NCBI GenBank assembly: GCA_934662505.1
Contig: CAKUKE010000009.1
Span: forward strand, 26,376 to 90,375
Direction: 5' to 3'
Source: an uncultured Clostridia bacterium
GTDB taxonomy: Bacteria; Bacillota; Clostridia; Christensenellales; Aristaeellaceae
Length of the DNA: 64,000 nucleotides
A program made the position numbers and the translations under genes. Of the stretch, positions 16,376 to 23,996 are shown piece after piece (positions within the stretch are counted from its first letter, which is position 1; each line of letters starts with the position of its first letter). A model generated the notes under the pieces. The model did no database searches. It saw only the letters and a list, made by a program, of their open reading frames with translations, and had not been told where the DNA came from.

Positions 16376-17440
16376 TTACTCCGCATTGCCGGCATTTTCC
16401 ATCGTCAAAACGTACACCCCCGTATCGGCAAAGCCGTCGGGCAGGTTTTCGAACCCTCTGGCCTGCCGACGGGCGATCAGCTTGCACAGCATTTTCCTTT
16501 TTTCCGCCTCGTCGGTCAGCATATACGGCCGATAATCCCCCGAGCCGCGGGTGCGGCAGGGAATAACCTGAAACTGCGCCAGCGTCGCCTGCCCTTCCTC
16601 CACCCGGTAGACCAGCTGAAAGATGCCGGTGTCCGGATCCACATCGCTCATGGAACCGAAGGTGAAATTACCCGTGCTGAAAAAAATGGGCTTCCCCTCA
16701 TAAAACACCACCGGCTGCAGCACGTGGGGATGATGCCCCCACACTACATCCGCCCCCGCGTCGATCACCGCTTTGGCAAAATCGTACTGCCAGTAGCTGG
16801 GGGTCGTTTTTTCTTCCGTCCCCCAGTGCAGGCTGACCACGATCAGGTCGCACTGCCCGGAGGCCTTCAGCGCCGCCACCCGTCTCGTCACCATTTTCAC
16901 ACGGCCGTCCAGCGGGTAGGTGTAGCCCAGCATGCCGATGCGCACCCCCTTGACCTCCCGAATCAGCAGCCCGTCCAGCAGGTCGTCCCCATCCAGCTTC
17001 GACGTACCGAAAAAAGGTATGCCCGCAGCCGTCAGGGCGGACAGGGTATCCTCATACCCGGCTTCCAGATAGTCCAGAATATGATTATTGGCCACATTCA
17101 CCGCATCAATACCGGAATGATTGTACACCTGCGCATAGGTGCCTGCCGCCCGCAGGCAGAACTTCTTATTCTGACGTCTGGAGCGCTCCGTGAACACCAC
17201 CTCATTATTGGCGAAGGTGAAATCATCCGCCGCAAGCACATCCACCACCTGAGAGAAGGGCCAGTCCATGCCGTACTTGTCCACAGTCGCCGTATAGGAG
17301 CGGTCAATCCCCTTTGCCTCGTACATTTCGCCGATGCTGCAGTCGCCGATAAAGGACAGGGTCATGCTTTCTCCCAGCGCAGTACCGCCTGTGAGAAGGA
17401 GCAAAAGACACAGCCCCGCGGCGAAGAACCGTTTATTCAT
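16376..17440 (-). CDS. CapA family protein (poly-gamma-glutamate synthesis/metallophosphatase fold)
   Basis: Exported 354-residue protein with a signal peptide (cleavage expected near GTALGE). The CapA/PGA_cap core is visible: LSFIGDCSIG, NNEVVFT, NVANNHILDY, VVSLHWGTE, WGHHPHVLQP and FFSTGNFTFG. The Asp/Asn/His pattern is that of the calcineurin-like metallophosphatase fold. CapA proteins act in poly-gamma-glutamate capsule export or attachment, but no capBC neighbours are present, so the function here is unproven. AGGTGA lies just upstream of the ATG, immediately behind the U-tract of the aldolase terminator. Confidence 0.88.
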   Translation of the reverse strand: MNKRFFAAGLCLLLLLTGGTALGESMTLSFIGDCSIGEMYEAKGIDRSYTATVDKYGMDWPFSQVVDVLAADDFTFANNEVVFTERSRRQNKKFCLRAAGTYAQVYNHSGIDAVNVANNHILDYLEAGYEDTLSALTAAGIPFFGTSKLDGDDLLDGLLIREVKGVRIGMLGYTYPLDGRVKMVTRRVAALKASGQCDLIVVSLHWGTEEKTTPSYWQYDFAKAVIDAGADVVWGHHPHVLQPVVFYEGKPIFFSTGNFTFGSMSDVDPDTGIFQLVYRVEEGQATLAQFQVIPCRTRGSGDYRPYMLTDEAEKRKMLCKLIARRQARGFENLPDGFADTGVYVLTMENAGNAE

Positions 17441-17453
17441 CCCGTCACCTCAT

Positions 17454-17486
17454 AAAAAAACGCAGGAGGCGTGTTCACACGCCTCC
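17454..17486 (-). terminator. Terminator between the aldolase gene and capA
   Basis: On the minus strand, a perfect 9-bp stem (GGAGGCGTG/CACGCCTCC) is followed after four bases by seven T. The T-run ends about 13 bases before the capA start codon. Confidence 0.85.
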
Positions 17487-17501
17487 CGCGCAGAAAATGC
17501 A

Positions 17502-18467
17502 TCAGGCCTTGCCGTTGCAGCCCAGCACGTCCACCAGCTTGTGACGCACCATTTCCTTGAGCGCGCTGCGGGCGTCGCCCAGATACTGACGGGGGTCGAA
17601 ATGATCGGGATGCTCATTGAAGTGCTTGCGCAGCATGGCGGTGAAGGCCAGACGCAGGTCGCTGTCAATGTTAATCTTGCACACAGCCATGGTCGCGGCC
17701 TTGCGCAGCTGTTCCTCGGGAATACCCACTGCGTCGGGCAGCTTGCCGCCGTTTTCGTTGATGATCTTCACAAACTCCTGGGGCACGGAGGACGCACCGT
17801 GGAGCACGATGGGGAAACCGGGCAGCCGCTTGGACACTTCTTCCAGAATGTCGAACCGGAGGGGCGGGGGCACCAGAATGCCGTCCGCATTGCGGGTGCA
17901 CTGCGCGGCGGTGAACTTGTACGCGCCGTGGCTGGTACCGATGGCAATGGCCAAAGAATCCACGCCGGTACGGGTCGCAAACTCTTCCACTTCGTCAGGA
18001 CGGGTGTAGCTGCTGTCGGCAGCAGAGACCTTCACGTCGTCTTCCACGCCGGCCAGACGGCCCAGTTCGCCTTCCACCACCACGCCGTGGTCGTGGGCAT
18101 ATTCCACCACCTTGCGGGTGACGGCGATGTTTTCTTCAAAGGGCAGATGGCTGCCGTCGATCATGACGGAGGTAAAGCCGCCGTCGATGCAGCTTTTGCA
18201 GGTCTCAAAATCGGGACCGTGATCCAGATGCAGCACGATGGGCAGACCGGTTTCCTGCACGGCCGCTTCCACCAGCTTCACAAGATAGGTATGGTTGGCG
18301 TAGGCGCGCGCGCCCTTGCTCACCTGCAGGATCACGGGGGCGTTTTCTTCCTTGGCCGCTTCGGTAATGCCCTGCACGATTTCCATGTTGTTCACATTGA
18401 ACGCGCCGATGGCATAGCCGCCTTCGTAGGCCTTTTTGAACATTTCTTTGGTTGTAACAAACGGCAT
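17502..18467 (-). CDS. fba: Class II fructose-bisphosphate aldolase
   Basis: Zinc-dependent aldolase that interconverts fructose 1,6-bisphosphate with dihydroxyacetone phosphate and glyceraldehyde 3-phosphate in glycolysis and gluconeogenesis. The 321-residue length is close to the family norm. Metal and substrate motifs are HLDHGPDF near residues 81-88, VEGELGRLAG, IGTSHGAYKF and LHGASSVP. A GGAGG site lies eight bases before the ATG. It has its own promoter and terminator. The close paralogs GatY/KbaY (tagatose bisphosphate aldolases) cannot be excluded, but the sequence reads as glycolytic. Confidence 0.92.
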   Translation of the reverse strand: MPFVTTKEMFKKAYEGGYAIGAFNVNNMEIVQGITEAAKEENAPVILQVSKGARAYANHTYLVKLVEAAVQETGLPIVLHLDHGPDFETCKSCIDGGFTSVMIDGSHLPFEENIAVTRKVVEYAHDHGVVVEGELGRLAGVEDDVKVSAADSSYTRPDEVEEFATRTGVDSLAIAIGTSHGAYKFTAAQCTRNADGILVPPPLRFDILEEVSKRLPGFPIVLHGASSVPQEFVKIINENGGKLPDAVGIPEEQLRKAATMAVCKINIDSDLRLAFTAMLRKHFNEHPDHFDPRQYLGDARSALKEMVRHKLVDVLGCNGKA

Positions 18468-18504
18468 AGTCGTTTCCTCCTTGTGAATATAAGCTCACCT
18501 GCTC

Positions 18505-18533
18505 ATTATAGCAGACATTTCGCGGTTTGACCA
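18505..18533 (-). promoter_or_regulatory. Promoter of the aldolase gene
   Basis: Minus-strand TGGTCA, 17-base spacer, TATAAT, ending 38 bases before the start codon. The -35 box is imperfect. Confidence 0.6.
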
Positions 18534-18595
18534 GTCTATCCGATGAAAAAACTCATTTTTCATGACCTGTAAGGCACAGAAAAGGGCGCGCCCTG

Positions 18596-19495
18596 TCATC
18601 CGTCCGCGGCCGGAGACGTCTTCCACGCTCCCAGTGCTTCCCGCGCGCACGCCAACTGTTCCTCCGCCGGGATCCATGCGGCGTTGCCGTTGTCCTTCCC
18701 GCCCAGAAAGGACGCCTTCACCCCGCCATAGGCGTGATAAGGGATCCATTCCGCGCCCTGACACCCGGGAAGGGTACGGCACAGGGCGGCGATGTTTTCA
18801 TAGTGCGCCGCTTCGGCGTTCACTCCGTTCACCAGAATGCACCGCAGACGGGTCTTCGCCCCCAGCGCCGCCGCCTGCCGGAGATGCTGGAGAATCTTCT
18901 CATTGCCCACACCGTTATATCGCCGGTGGCGCTCGCCGTCCATATCCTTCACATCCCACAGAAACAGGTCGACCAGCGGCACCAGTTCAGGCAGGTACCG
19001 TTCGTCAAACCACCCGCACGTTTCCACAGCGGTGTTGACCCCCGCTTCTTTACACGCCCGAAGCAGTGCCATCGCCCCTTCGGGCTGCATCATCGGCTCG
19101 CCTCCGGACAGCGTCACGCCGCCCTGCGCACCGAAAAAAGCACGGTCGCGCAGGATCTCCCGCGTCAGTTTCTCCGTATCCCAAAGCATGCCGCAGGTTT
19201 CCATCGCGCCGCTGGGACATACGCGGGCGCAGGCGCCGCACGCCGTGCAGCGCACCCTGTCGATGGGCGTTTCTTCGTCGCCCGGCCGCCTTGCCCCCGT
19301 AGGGCAAACGGGGGCGCAAAGACCGCAGCCAATGCATTTTTTCCGATAAAAAAGCATTTCCGGCACGGTGTGCTGGGTCTCCGGGTTATGACACCACGCA
19401 CAGCGAAGCGGACATCCCTTTAAAAAAACCACGGTTCGCAATCCCGGCCCGTCGTGCATGCAGAAGCGCTGCACATCGCTGACAAGAAGCTTCAT
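18596..19495 (-). CDS. Glycyl radical enzyme activating enzyme
   Basis: Radical SAM enzyme that abstracts hydrogen from a partner's glycine to make the glycyl radical. The 299-residue protein carries the cluster motif CPLRCAWC (CxxxCxxC) near residues 28-35. It also has an inserted pair of ferredoxin-type 4Fe-4S motifs (CIGCGLCAPVC and CTACGACARVC), as in activases of non-PFL glycyl radical enzymes. LSGGEP and DLFLWDVKDMD complete the fold. The ATG at 19495 overlaps the stop of the upstream glycyl radical enzyme (ATGA). The pairing identifies its substrate protein. Confidence 0.93.
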   Translation of the reverse strand: MKLLVSDVQRFCMHDGPGLRTVVFLKGCPLRCAWCHNPETQHTVPEMLFYRKKCIGCGLCAPVCPTGARRPGDEETPIDRVRCTACGACARVCPSGAMETCGMLWDTEKLTREILRDRAFFGAQGGVTLSGGEPMMQPEGAMALLRACKEAGVNTAVETCGWFDERYLPELVPLVDLFLWDVKDMDGERHRRYNGVGNEKILQHLRQAAALGAKTRLRCILVNGVNAEAAHYENIAALCRTLPGCQGAEWIPYHAYGGVKASFLGGKDNGNAAWIPAEEQLACAREALGAWKTSPAADG

Positions 19496-21639
19496 TTTTC
19501 CGTCTGCTCGATGATCATGTCCTGCCACTCCCGGTTGAGGGTCACAAAGCGGGCGTTCCAGCCCGACACGCGAACGGACAGGGTCTGATAGTTTTCAGGA
19601 TGAAGCTGAGCGTCCCGCAGCACCGCAGCATCCGCCACGTCCAGCTGCATGAAAAACCCGCCCAGCGCAACAAAACCGCGCATCAGCGCCATCAGCGCAG
19701 ACAGTCCGTCCTCGCCCCGAACAGAGGATGTCGTCAGCCGGATGTCCAGCGCCGCGCCCGTCGCCATCCTTTCAAGGGGCAGTTTGCAATAGGAGCGGAT
19801 GATTGCCGTGGCGCCGTCCCGATCCGTTCCGGGAGTAGGCGAGCAGTTGCCTGCCAGCACCGCGCCGGCCTTGTAGCCGTGGGGCACGGCCAGCCGGCTG
19901 CCCGACCATGCCAGTTGCCGTCCGAAGGTGCTCACCCCTGCCGGGAAACGGCAACCGCTGCCGGTGCTTTGATCCGCCTCGTCGCACGCATCGGCAAAGC
20001 TGTCCAGCAGCCGCGCCGCCAGCGCATCCGCGTCGTCGTGATCGCACCCGTAGTAATCGTAGCGGTTCACCACGTACTGCCGCAGCGGCTCCTGTCCTTC
20101 CCAGTTGCAGCGCAGCACGTCCATCAGCTGGGCAAAGGTCAGCTTTTGCTCCTCAAACACCAGATTCCTGATCGCCAGCAAACTGTTCACCACGTCCGCA
20201 AAACCGCCGATGTGGGGCGACACCACGTTATAGACGGGGCCTCCTTCCAGATAGGACAGCCCTCTTTCCACGCAATTCTTTTCAAACAGCGAAACGACGG
20301 TGCAGGGCACGGTGGGCTTCCAGACCGGCCGGGCGCACCCCTGCGGCTCCGGCAGAAACTGACTGCGCGTCTTCCGGGCAATGGCCAGCACCTCTTCGCG
20401 AAGATCCGCCGCATAGCAGCGGTACAAATCCTCAAAGCTGTCAAATGCCGCCGTGCCGTCATAGCTGCGGAGGGTCTTTTTCTGCAAAATCTGCAATGCG
20501 TCAAAGGGCACGTAGGAAAAATACGTTTTGCCCGGCACCTGCACCTCCCAGCAGCCGTCATTGGCGAACCGCGCCGTCTCCTCCGGCAGATAGCCGAACC
20601 GTTCCATGGAACGCCGCACCATTTCCTCGTTATATACCGCGATGACACCGCCGCCGTGACGCATCACCTCCGCCACCCGGCGCAGAAGCTTTTCATCCGT
20701 CTGCCCGTTCAGGCGAACGGTCGTGGGAAAGTCGCTGATACCCGTTTCCTCCAGAATATCCAGCACCAGATAGGTCACCCGGTTGGCGACGTCCTTTCCC
20801 TTCTCATCCACGCCGCCGAGGACAATGTTCTGGTAGTGCTGCGCGTCGCCGCCATAGCGGTACTCGCCGCCGCAGATCCATTCGCACCCCTTGATGAAAA
20901 AGTGCGCCAGAATTTCCCGCGCTTCATCCAGCGTAAGCTTCCCTGCGGCCAGATCCCTGTCCAGATAATCGCCCAGCAGCACGTCAATGCGCCCGATGCC
21001 CGGCCAGTTGCCGCACAGACGCATAAAGGCAAACACGAACCACAGGCTTTGCACCGCCTCGTAGAACCCGCCTGCAGGCGCCATCGGAACACGGCAGAGG
21101 TTCGCATAGTTGGCAGCATATTCCGGCCGATTCCTCAGCGCGTCCAGATACCGCTGATGCCATACGTCAAAAGCGTCCAGACAGTTCACGCAGCTTTGGG
21201 CAAACGCTTCCTTTTCCGTGCCGCGGTAACGCTCCAGTGCCGCCTCCGCCTGCCGCCGTATGGAAACAAGCCCCTCCTTCAGCACCGTTTCATAATCGGT
21301 CGTCAGGTGACTGATGCCGCTGAAGAGGATGTTGCCATGGTACGTGGCCGGTATCTCATGCCCGATGGCACGCCCCAGCGTGGCCGCGCCGCTGATTTTT
21401 TCACCCGGGCATACCCGTACCGGCGCGGTGGCGGCAATGCGCGCAATGGCGGCGTCGTGCCGCTGAAGGGGCGACATGCTTTCAAAACCCTCCACGTCGT
21501 CCAGCACCGCTTCCATCGTTCTGCGGGTATCCAGCCCGTACCGATGATGCATCGATTCATCCGCAAAGCGCCGCGTTTCTTCACTGACGTGCACCGGCCG
21601 TTTTCCGCAGGCCGAATAAAACATTTCCTGCTCCGCCAT
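19492..21639 (-). CDS. Glycyl radical enzyme of unassigned substrate
   Basis: PFL-superfamily enzyme of 715 residues, shorter than most (about 780-850). The radical-bearing Gly693 is in VRVSGWNARF near the C-terminus. Cys363 is in NDGCWE, matching the G-C-x-E pattern of diol-dehydratase and C-N or C-C lyase members rather than the Cys-Cys of pyruvate formate-lyase. Hence it is unlikely to make formate from pyruvate (inference). GGGAG precedes the ATG by about nine bases. The activase follows with a four-base overlap. No microcompartment or aldehyde dehydrogenase genes adjoin, so the substrate cannot be guessed. Confidence 0.92.
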   Translation of the reverse strand: MAEQEMFYSACGKRPVHVSEETRRFADESMHHRYGLDTRRTMEAVLDDVEGFESMSPLQRHDAAIARIAATAPVRVCPGEKISGAATLGRAIGHEIPATYHGNILFSGISHLTTDYETVLKEGLVSIRRQAEAALERYRGTEKEAFAQSCVNCLDAFDVWHQRYLDALRNRPEYAANYANLCRVPMAPAGGFYEAVQSLWFVFAFMRLCGNWPGIGRIDVLLGDYLDRDLAAGKLTLDEAREILAHFFIKGCEWICGGEYRYGGDAQHYQNIVLGGVDEKGKDVANRVTYLVLDILEETGISDFPTTVRLNGQTDEKLLRRVAEVMRHGGGVIAVYNEEMVRRSMERFGYLPEETARFANDGCWEVQVPGKTYFSYVPFDALQILQKKTLRSYDGTAAFDSFEDLYRCYAADLREEVLAIARKTRSQFLPEPQGCARPVWKPTVPCTVVSLFEKNCVERGLSYLEGGPVYNVVSPHIGGFADVVNSLLAIRNLVFEEQKLTFAQLMDVLRCNWEGQEPLRQYVVNRYDYYGCDHDDADALAARLLDSFADACDEADQSTGSGCRFPAGVSTFGRQLAWSGSRLAVPHGYKAGAVLAGNCSPTPGTDRDGATAIIRSYCKLPLERMATGAALDIRLTTSSVRGEDGLSALMALMRGFVALGGFFMQLDVADAAVLRDAQLHPENYQTLSVRVSGWNARFVTLNREWQDMIIEQTEK

Positions 21640-21687
21640 TTTAAGCGCTCCCGGCGTCTATGTGCCGTTCTCTTCGCGATTATTCAT

Positions 21688-21728
21688 CAAAAAAAGCAGA
21701 AACAAACGCTTTTTTCCTCTGTTTCTGC
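21688..21728 (-). terminator. Terminator after the methyltransferase gene
   Basis: On the minus strand, a 9-bp stem (GCAGAAACA/TGTTTCTGC) with a 15-base loop runs into a stretch of eight T. No clear promoter for the downstream glycyl radical enzyme gene is visible between this site and 21639. Confidence 0.75.
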
Positions 21729-21764
21729 CTGTTTATTCGGCCTGTCCCCGGCTTTATCCTGCCG

Positions 21765-22337
21765 TCAGTTTTTATTTTGAGCAAGCGATGCTTTTTTCCA
21801 CGCCACAACCACGCCTACCAGCCCGTGCCGGCGGAATGAAACCTGACAAAAGCCGGCTTCCTGCAGCCGCCGCATCAGGCTGCGCCTGTCCAGCGCGCCC
21901 TCTCCCACGCCCACGCCCCATTTCCCGAAGGGACGGCACGCCGCCAGCAGCTGTCCTCCCGGCCTGAGCACGCGCAGCGCTTCGCTCAATCCCTCCCGGC
22001 TGCACAGCTTCTCCACGTGACCCGCATCAAAAAGCACGTCAAAGGAGGCGTCCCGAAAAGGAATATCTCCCGGGCGGGCATAGGTAACATCCGCATTTTC
22101 CAGCGCATCCCGCGTGGCTCTGGCCTGCTCCGGACTGTCGCACAGGCCGCACAGGGTCAGCCGCAGTCCGCTGTCCAGACCGCCCAGCAGCGCGCCGTCC
22201 CCGCAGTCCATATCCAGCACCCTGTCATACTCCTCCAGCGTTGCCCAACGGCAAAGCGCCCGCTGCGGCAGGCTCATGCGGGGGAAAACCGCCCCTGTAA
22301 ATGCGCTGTAGCCTGCCGTCTGTTCCTTCAAAATCAT
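21765..22337 (-). CDS. Class I SAM-dependent methyltransferase
   Basis: A 190-residue methyltransferase with the Rossmann motif I variant VLDMDCGDGALLGGL near residues 40-54. An acidic motif II region and a post-motif FDVLFDAGHVEKL follow, then LRVLRPGGQLLAACRPFG typical of Methyltransf_11/25 proteins. A GAGGGAGA site precedes the ATG. It lies downstream of metK behind metK's terminator, so it sits next to the source of its cofactor, but the acceptor substrate is unknown. Confidence 0.85.
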   Translation of the reverse strand: MILKEQTAGYSAFTGAVFPRMSLPQRALCRWATLEEYDRVLDMDCGDGALLGGLDSGLRLTLCGLCDSPEQARATRDALENADVTYARPGDIPFRDASFDVLFDAGHVEKLCSREGLSEALRVLRPGGQLLAACRPFGKWGVGVGEGALDRRSLMRRLQEAGFCQVSFRRHGLVGVVVAWKKASLAQNKN

Positions 22338-22370
22338 GCTTCCCGTCTCCCTCAGTTCAAAAAATCAACA

Positions 22371-22401
22371 ATAAAAATCGTCATGCTGGTTTGCATGACG
22401 A
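22371..22401 (-). terminator. Terminator after metK
   Basis: On the minus strand, a perfect 9-bp stem (TCGTCATGC/GCATGACGA) with a six-base loop is followed by TTTTTATT. Confidence 0.8.
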
Positions 22402-22468
22402 TTATAACACATTTGCGAAACAAATGCACGACTTTTCTTAATATTTTTTTAACTAAATTATTTCTTCC

Positions 22469-23644
22469 TTAAATATTCGCTGCCAAACGCCGAATTTCAT
22501 CCACATGATCCGTCCGTTCCCAGGAAAGATCCAGATCCGTGCGGCCAAAATGCCCGTAGGCCGCCGTCTGGCGGTAGATAGGACGGCGCAGATCCAGCCG
22601 GCGGATAATGGCGTCAGGGCGCATGTCGAACACCTGCTCCACAATGGCCGCAATCTTTTCATCCGGCAGCTTGCCCGTTCCCCGGGTATCCACCATGAAG
22701 CTGACCGGCTGCGCCACACCGATGGCATAGGCCAGCGCAACCTGACACTGGCTGGCCAGCCCTGCCGCCACGATGTTCTTGGCGGCGTGCCGCGCCGCAT
22801 AGGCCGCGGAACGATCCACCTTGGTGGGATCCTTGCCGCTGAAGGCGCCGCCGCCGTGAGGCGCATAGCCGCCGTAGGTGTCCACGATGATCTTCCGTCC
22901 CGTCAGACCCGTGTCGCCCGCCGGACCGCCCACCACAAAGCGCCCGGTGGGATTGATGAAGAATTTGGTACCCTCGTGCAGAAGCTCGGCAGGGATGACC
23001 TGACGGATCACAAGGTCGATCATTTCCCGCTCGATCTGCGCATGCTCCACATGCTCGTCATGCTGGGTCGAAAGCACCACTGCGTCCACCGCCACGGGAC
23101 GGTCGCCCTCGTAGGCCACCGTTACCTGTGCCTTGCCGTCCGGACGCATCCAGGGGCACAGGCCGGACTTGCGCACCTCAGCCATTTTCCGTGTGATGCG
23201 GTGCGCCAGCGCGATGGGCATGGGCATCATTTCAGGGGTCTCGTCGCAGGCAAAACCGAACATCATTCCCTGATCGCCCGCACCCGTATCCTCATGACCG
23301 GTGCCCCGGCTTTCCAGCGCGTCGTTCACGCCCATGGCGATGTCGGGAGACTGGTCGTGCACGGAGGAAATGACGGCGCAGGACTGCCCGTCAAACCCTT
23401 TCTTGGCACGGTCATAGCCAATGTCCATTACCACCCGGCGCGCCACATCGGCAAGGGGGACATAGGCGGTGGTGGTCACCTCGCCCATGATCATGATCAG
23501 ACCGGTGGTCGCAAAGGTCTCGCAGGCCACCCGGGCGTTTTTGTCCTTTTCAAGGATGGCGTCCAAAATGGCGTCGGAGATCTGATCGCACATTTTATCG
23601 GGATGCCCCTCGGTAACGGATTCGGAAGTAAACAGTTTGCGCAT
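22469..23644 (-). CDS. metK: S-adenosylmethionine synthetase
   Basis: Makes SAM from methionine and ATP in the cytoplasm. The 391-residue length is typical. Diagnostic stretches are SVTEGHPDK near the start, GAGDQGMMFGFACDET, and the P-loop-like GGGAFSGKDPTKVDRS. An AGAGAGG site lies upstream of the ATG. The 5' leader carries a SAM-I riboswitch with its own terminator, so expression should fall when SAM is abundant. Confidence 0.97.
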   Translation of the reverse strand: MRKLFTSESVTEGHPDKMCDQISDAILDAILEKDKNARVACETFATTGLIMIMGEVTTTAYVPLADVARRVVMDIGYDRAKKGFDGQSCAVISSVHDQSPDIAMGVNDALESRGTGHEDTGAGDQGMMFGFACDETPEMMPMPIALAHRITRKMAEVRKSGLCPWMRPDGKAQVTVAYEGDRPVAVDAVVLSTQHDEHVEHAQIEREMIDLVIRQVIPAELLHEGTKFFINPTGRFVVGGPAGDTGLTGRKIIVDTYGGYAPHGGGAFSGKDPTKVDRSAAYAARHAAKNIVAAGLASQCQVALAYAIGVAQPVSFMVDTRGTGKLPDEKIAAIVEQVFDMRPDAIIRRLDLRRPIYRQTAAYGHFGRTDLDLSWERTDHVDEIRRLAANI

Positions 23645-23699
23645 GCTGCCGCCTCTCTTTTCATCTTGCTGCCAAACACCTTAGTCAAGCACTTCAAAC

Positions 23700-23730
23700 A
23701 AAAAATCCGCCCGATGCAGACAGGCGGATG
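23700..23730 (-). terminator. Riboswitch expression-platform terminator
   Basis: On the minus strand, an ATCCGCC/GGCGGAT stem is followed by a T-run. It sits between the SAM-I aptamer and the metK start, as expected for transcription attenuation. Confidence 0.8.
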
Positions 23731-23744
23731 GTGTGTTTTTCGCG

Positions 23745-23847
23745 CCTTATCTGTCAGCATGATCGCCATGCTGCTGGAATTAGCACCTTGCCTTTCAGCC
23801 GGTTGCCGGGCATCACAGGGCCAGTCCCTCCGCCACTCTTGATAAGG
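23745..23847 (-). ncRNA. SAM-I riboswitch (S-box) of metK
   Basis: On the minus strand the leader shows the S-box pattern. The closing helix P1 pairs CCTTATC with GATAAGG. Next come AAGAGTGGCGGAGGGACTGG, the GATGCCCGGCAACC block, and the AAGGTGCTAATTCC block, ending at GACAGATAAG. These are the conserved core sequences of the SAM-I aptamer. A sigma-A promoter lies just upstream and a terminator just downstream. Confidence 0.96.
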
Positions 23848-23865
23848 TATTCAGTTCAACCAATG

Positions 23866-23894
23866 ATTATAGACGCACTTTTTCTCCCTGTCAA
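23866..23894 (-). promoter_or_regulatory. Promoter of the SAM riboswitch-metK transcript
   Basis: Minus-strand consensus TTGACA, 17-base spacer, TATAAT, beginning the leader about 20 bases before the aptamer. Confidence 0.85.
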
Positions 23895-23929
23895 GCCTTT
23901 TTTCCGCAAATCCGCGGCGGCATTTTCTG

Positions 23930-23958
23930 TAGACAAAAACGTGCGAAAACTGTATAAT
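23930..23958 (+). promoter_or_regulatory. Promoter of the radical SAM-RNase G-miaB block
   Basis: TAGACA, 17-base spacer, TATAAT, ending 38 bases before the TTG start at 23997. It is divergent from the metK promoter, with 35 bases between them. Confidence 0.75.
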
Positions 23959-23996
23959 GTAGGTTGTAATTTTATGTGCTTCAGGAGGAAGAATTC

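Noticed and set aside
18582..18591. GGGCGCGCCC palindrome after the activase gene, considered as a terminator
   Set aside because: It has no loop or U-run in either direction, so it cannot be supported as an intrinsic terminator.
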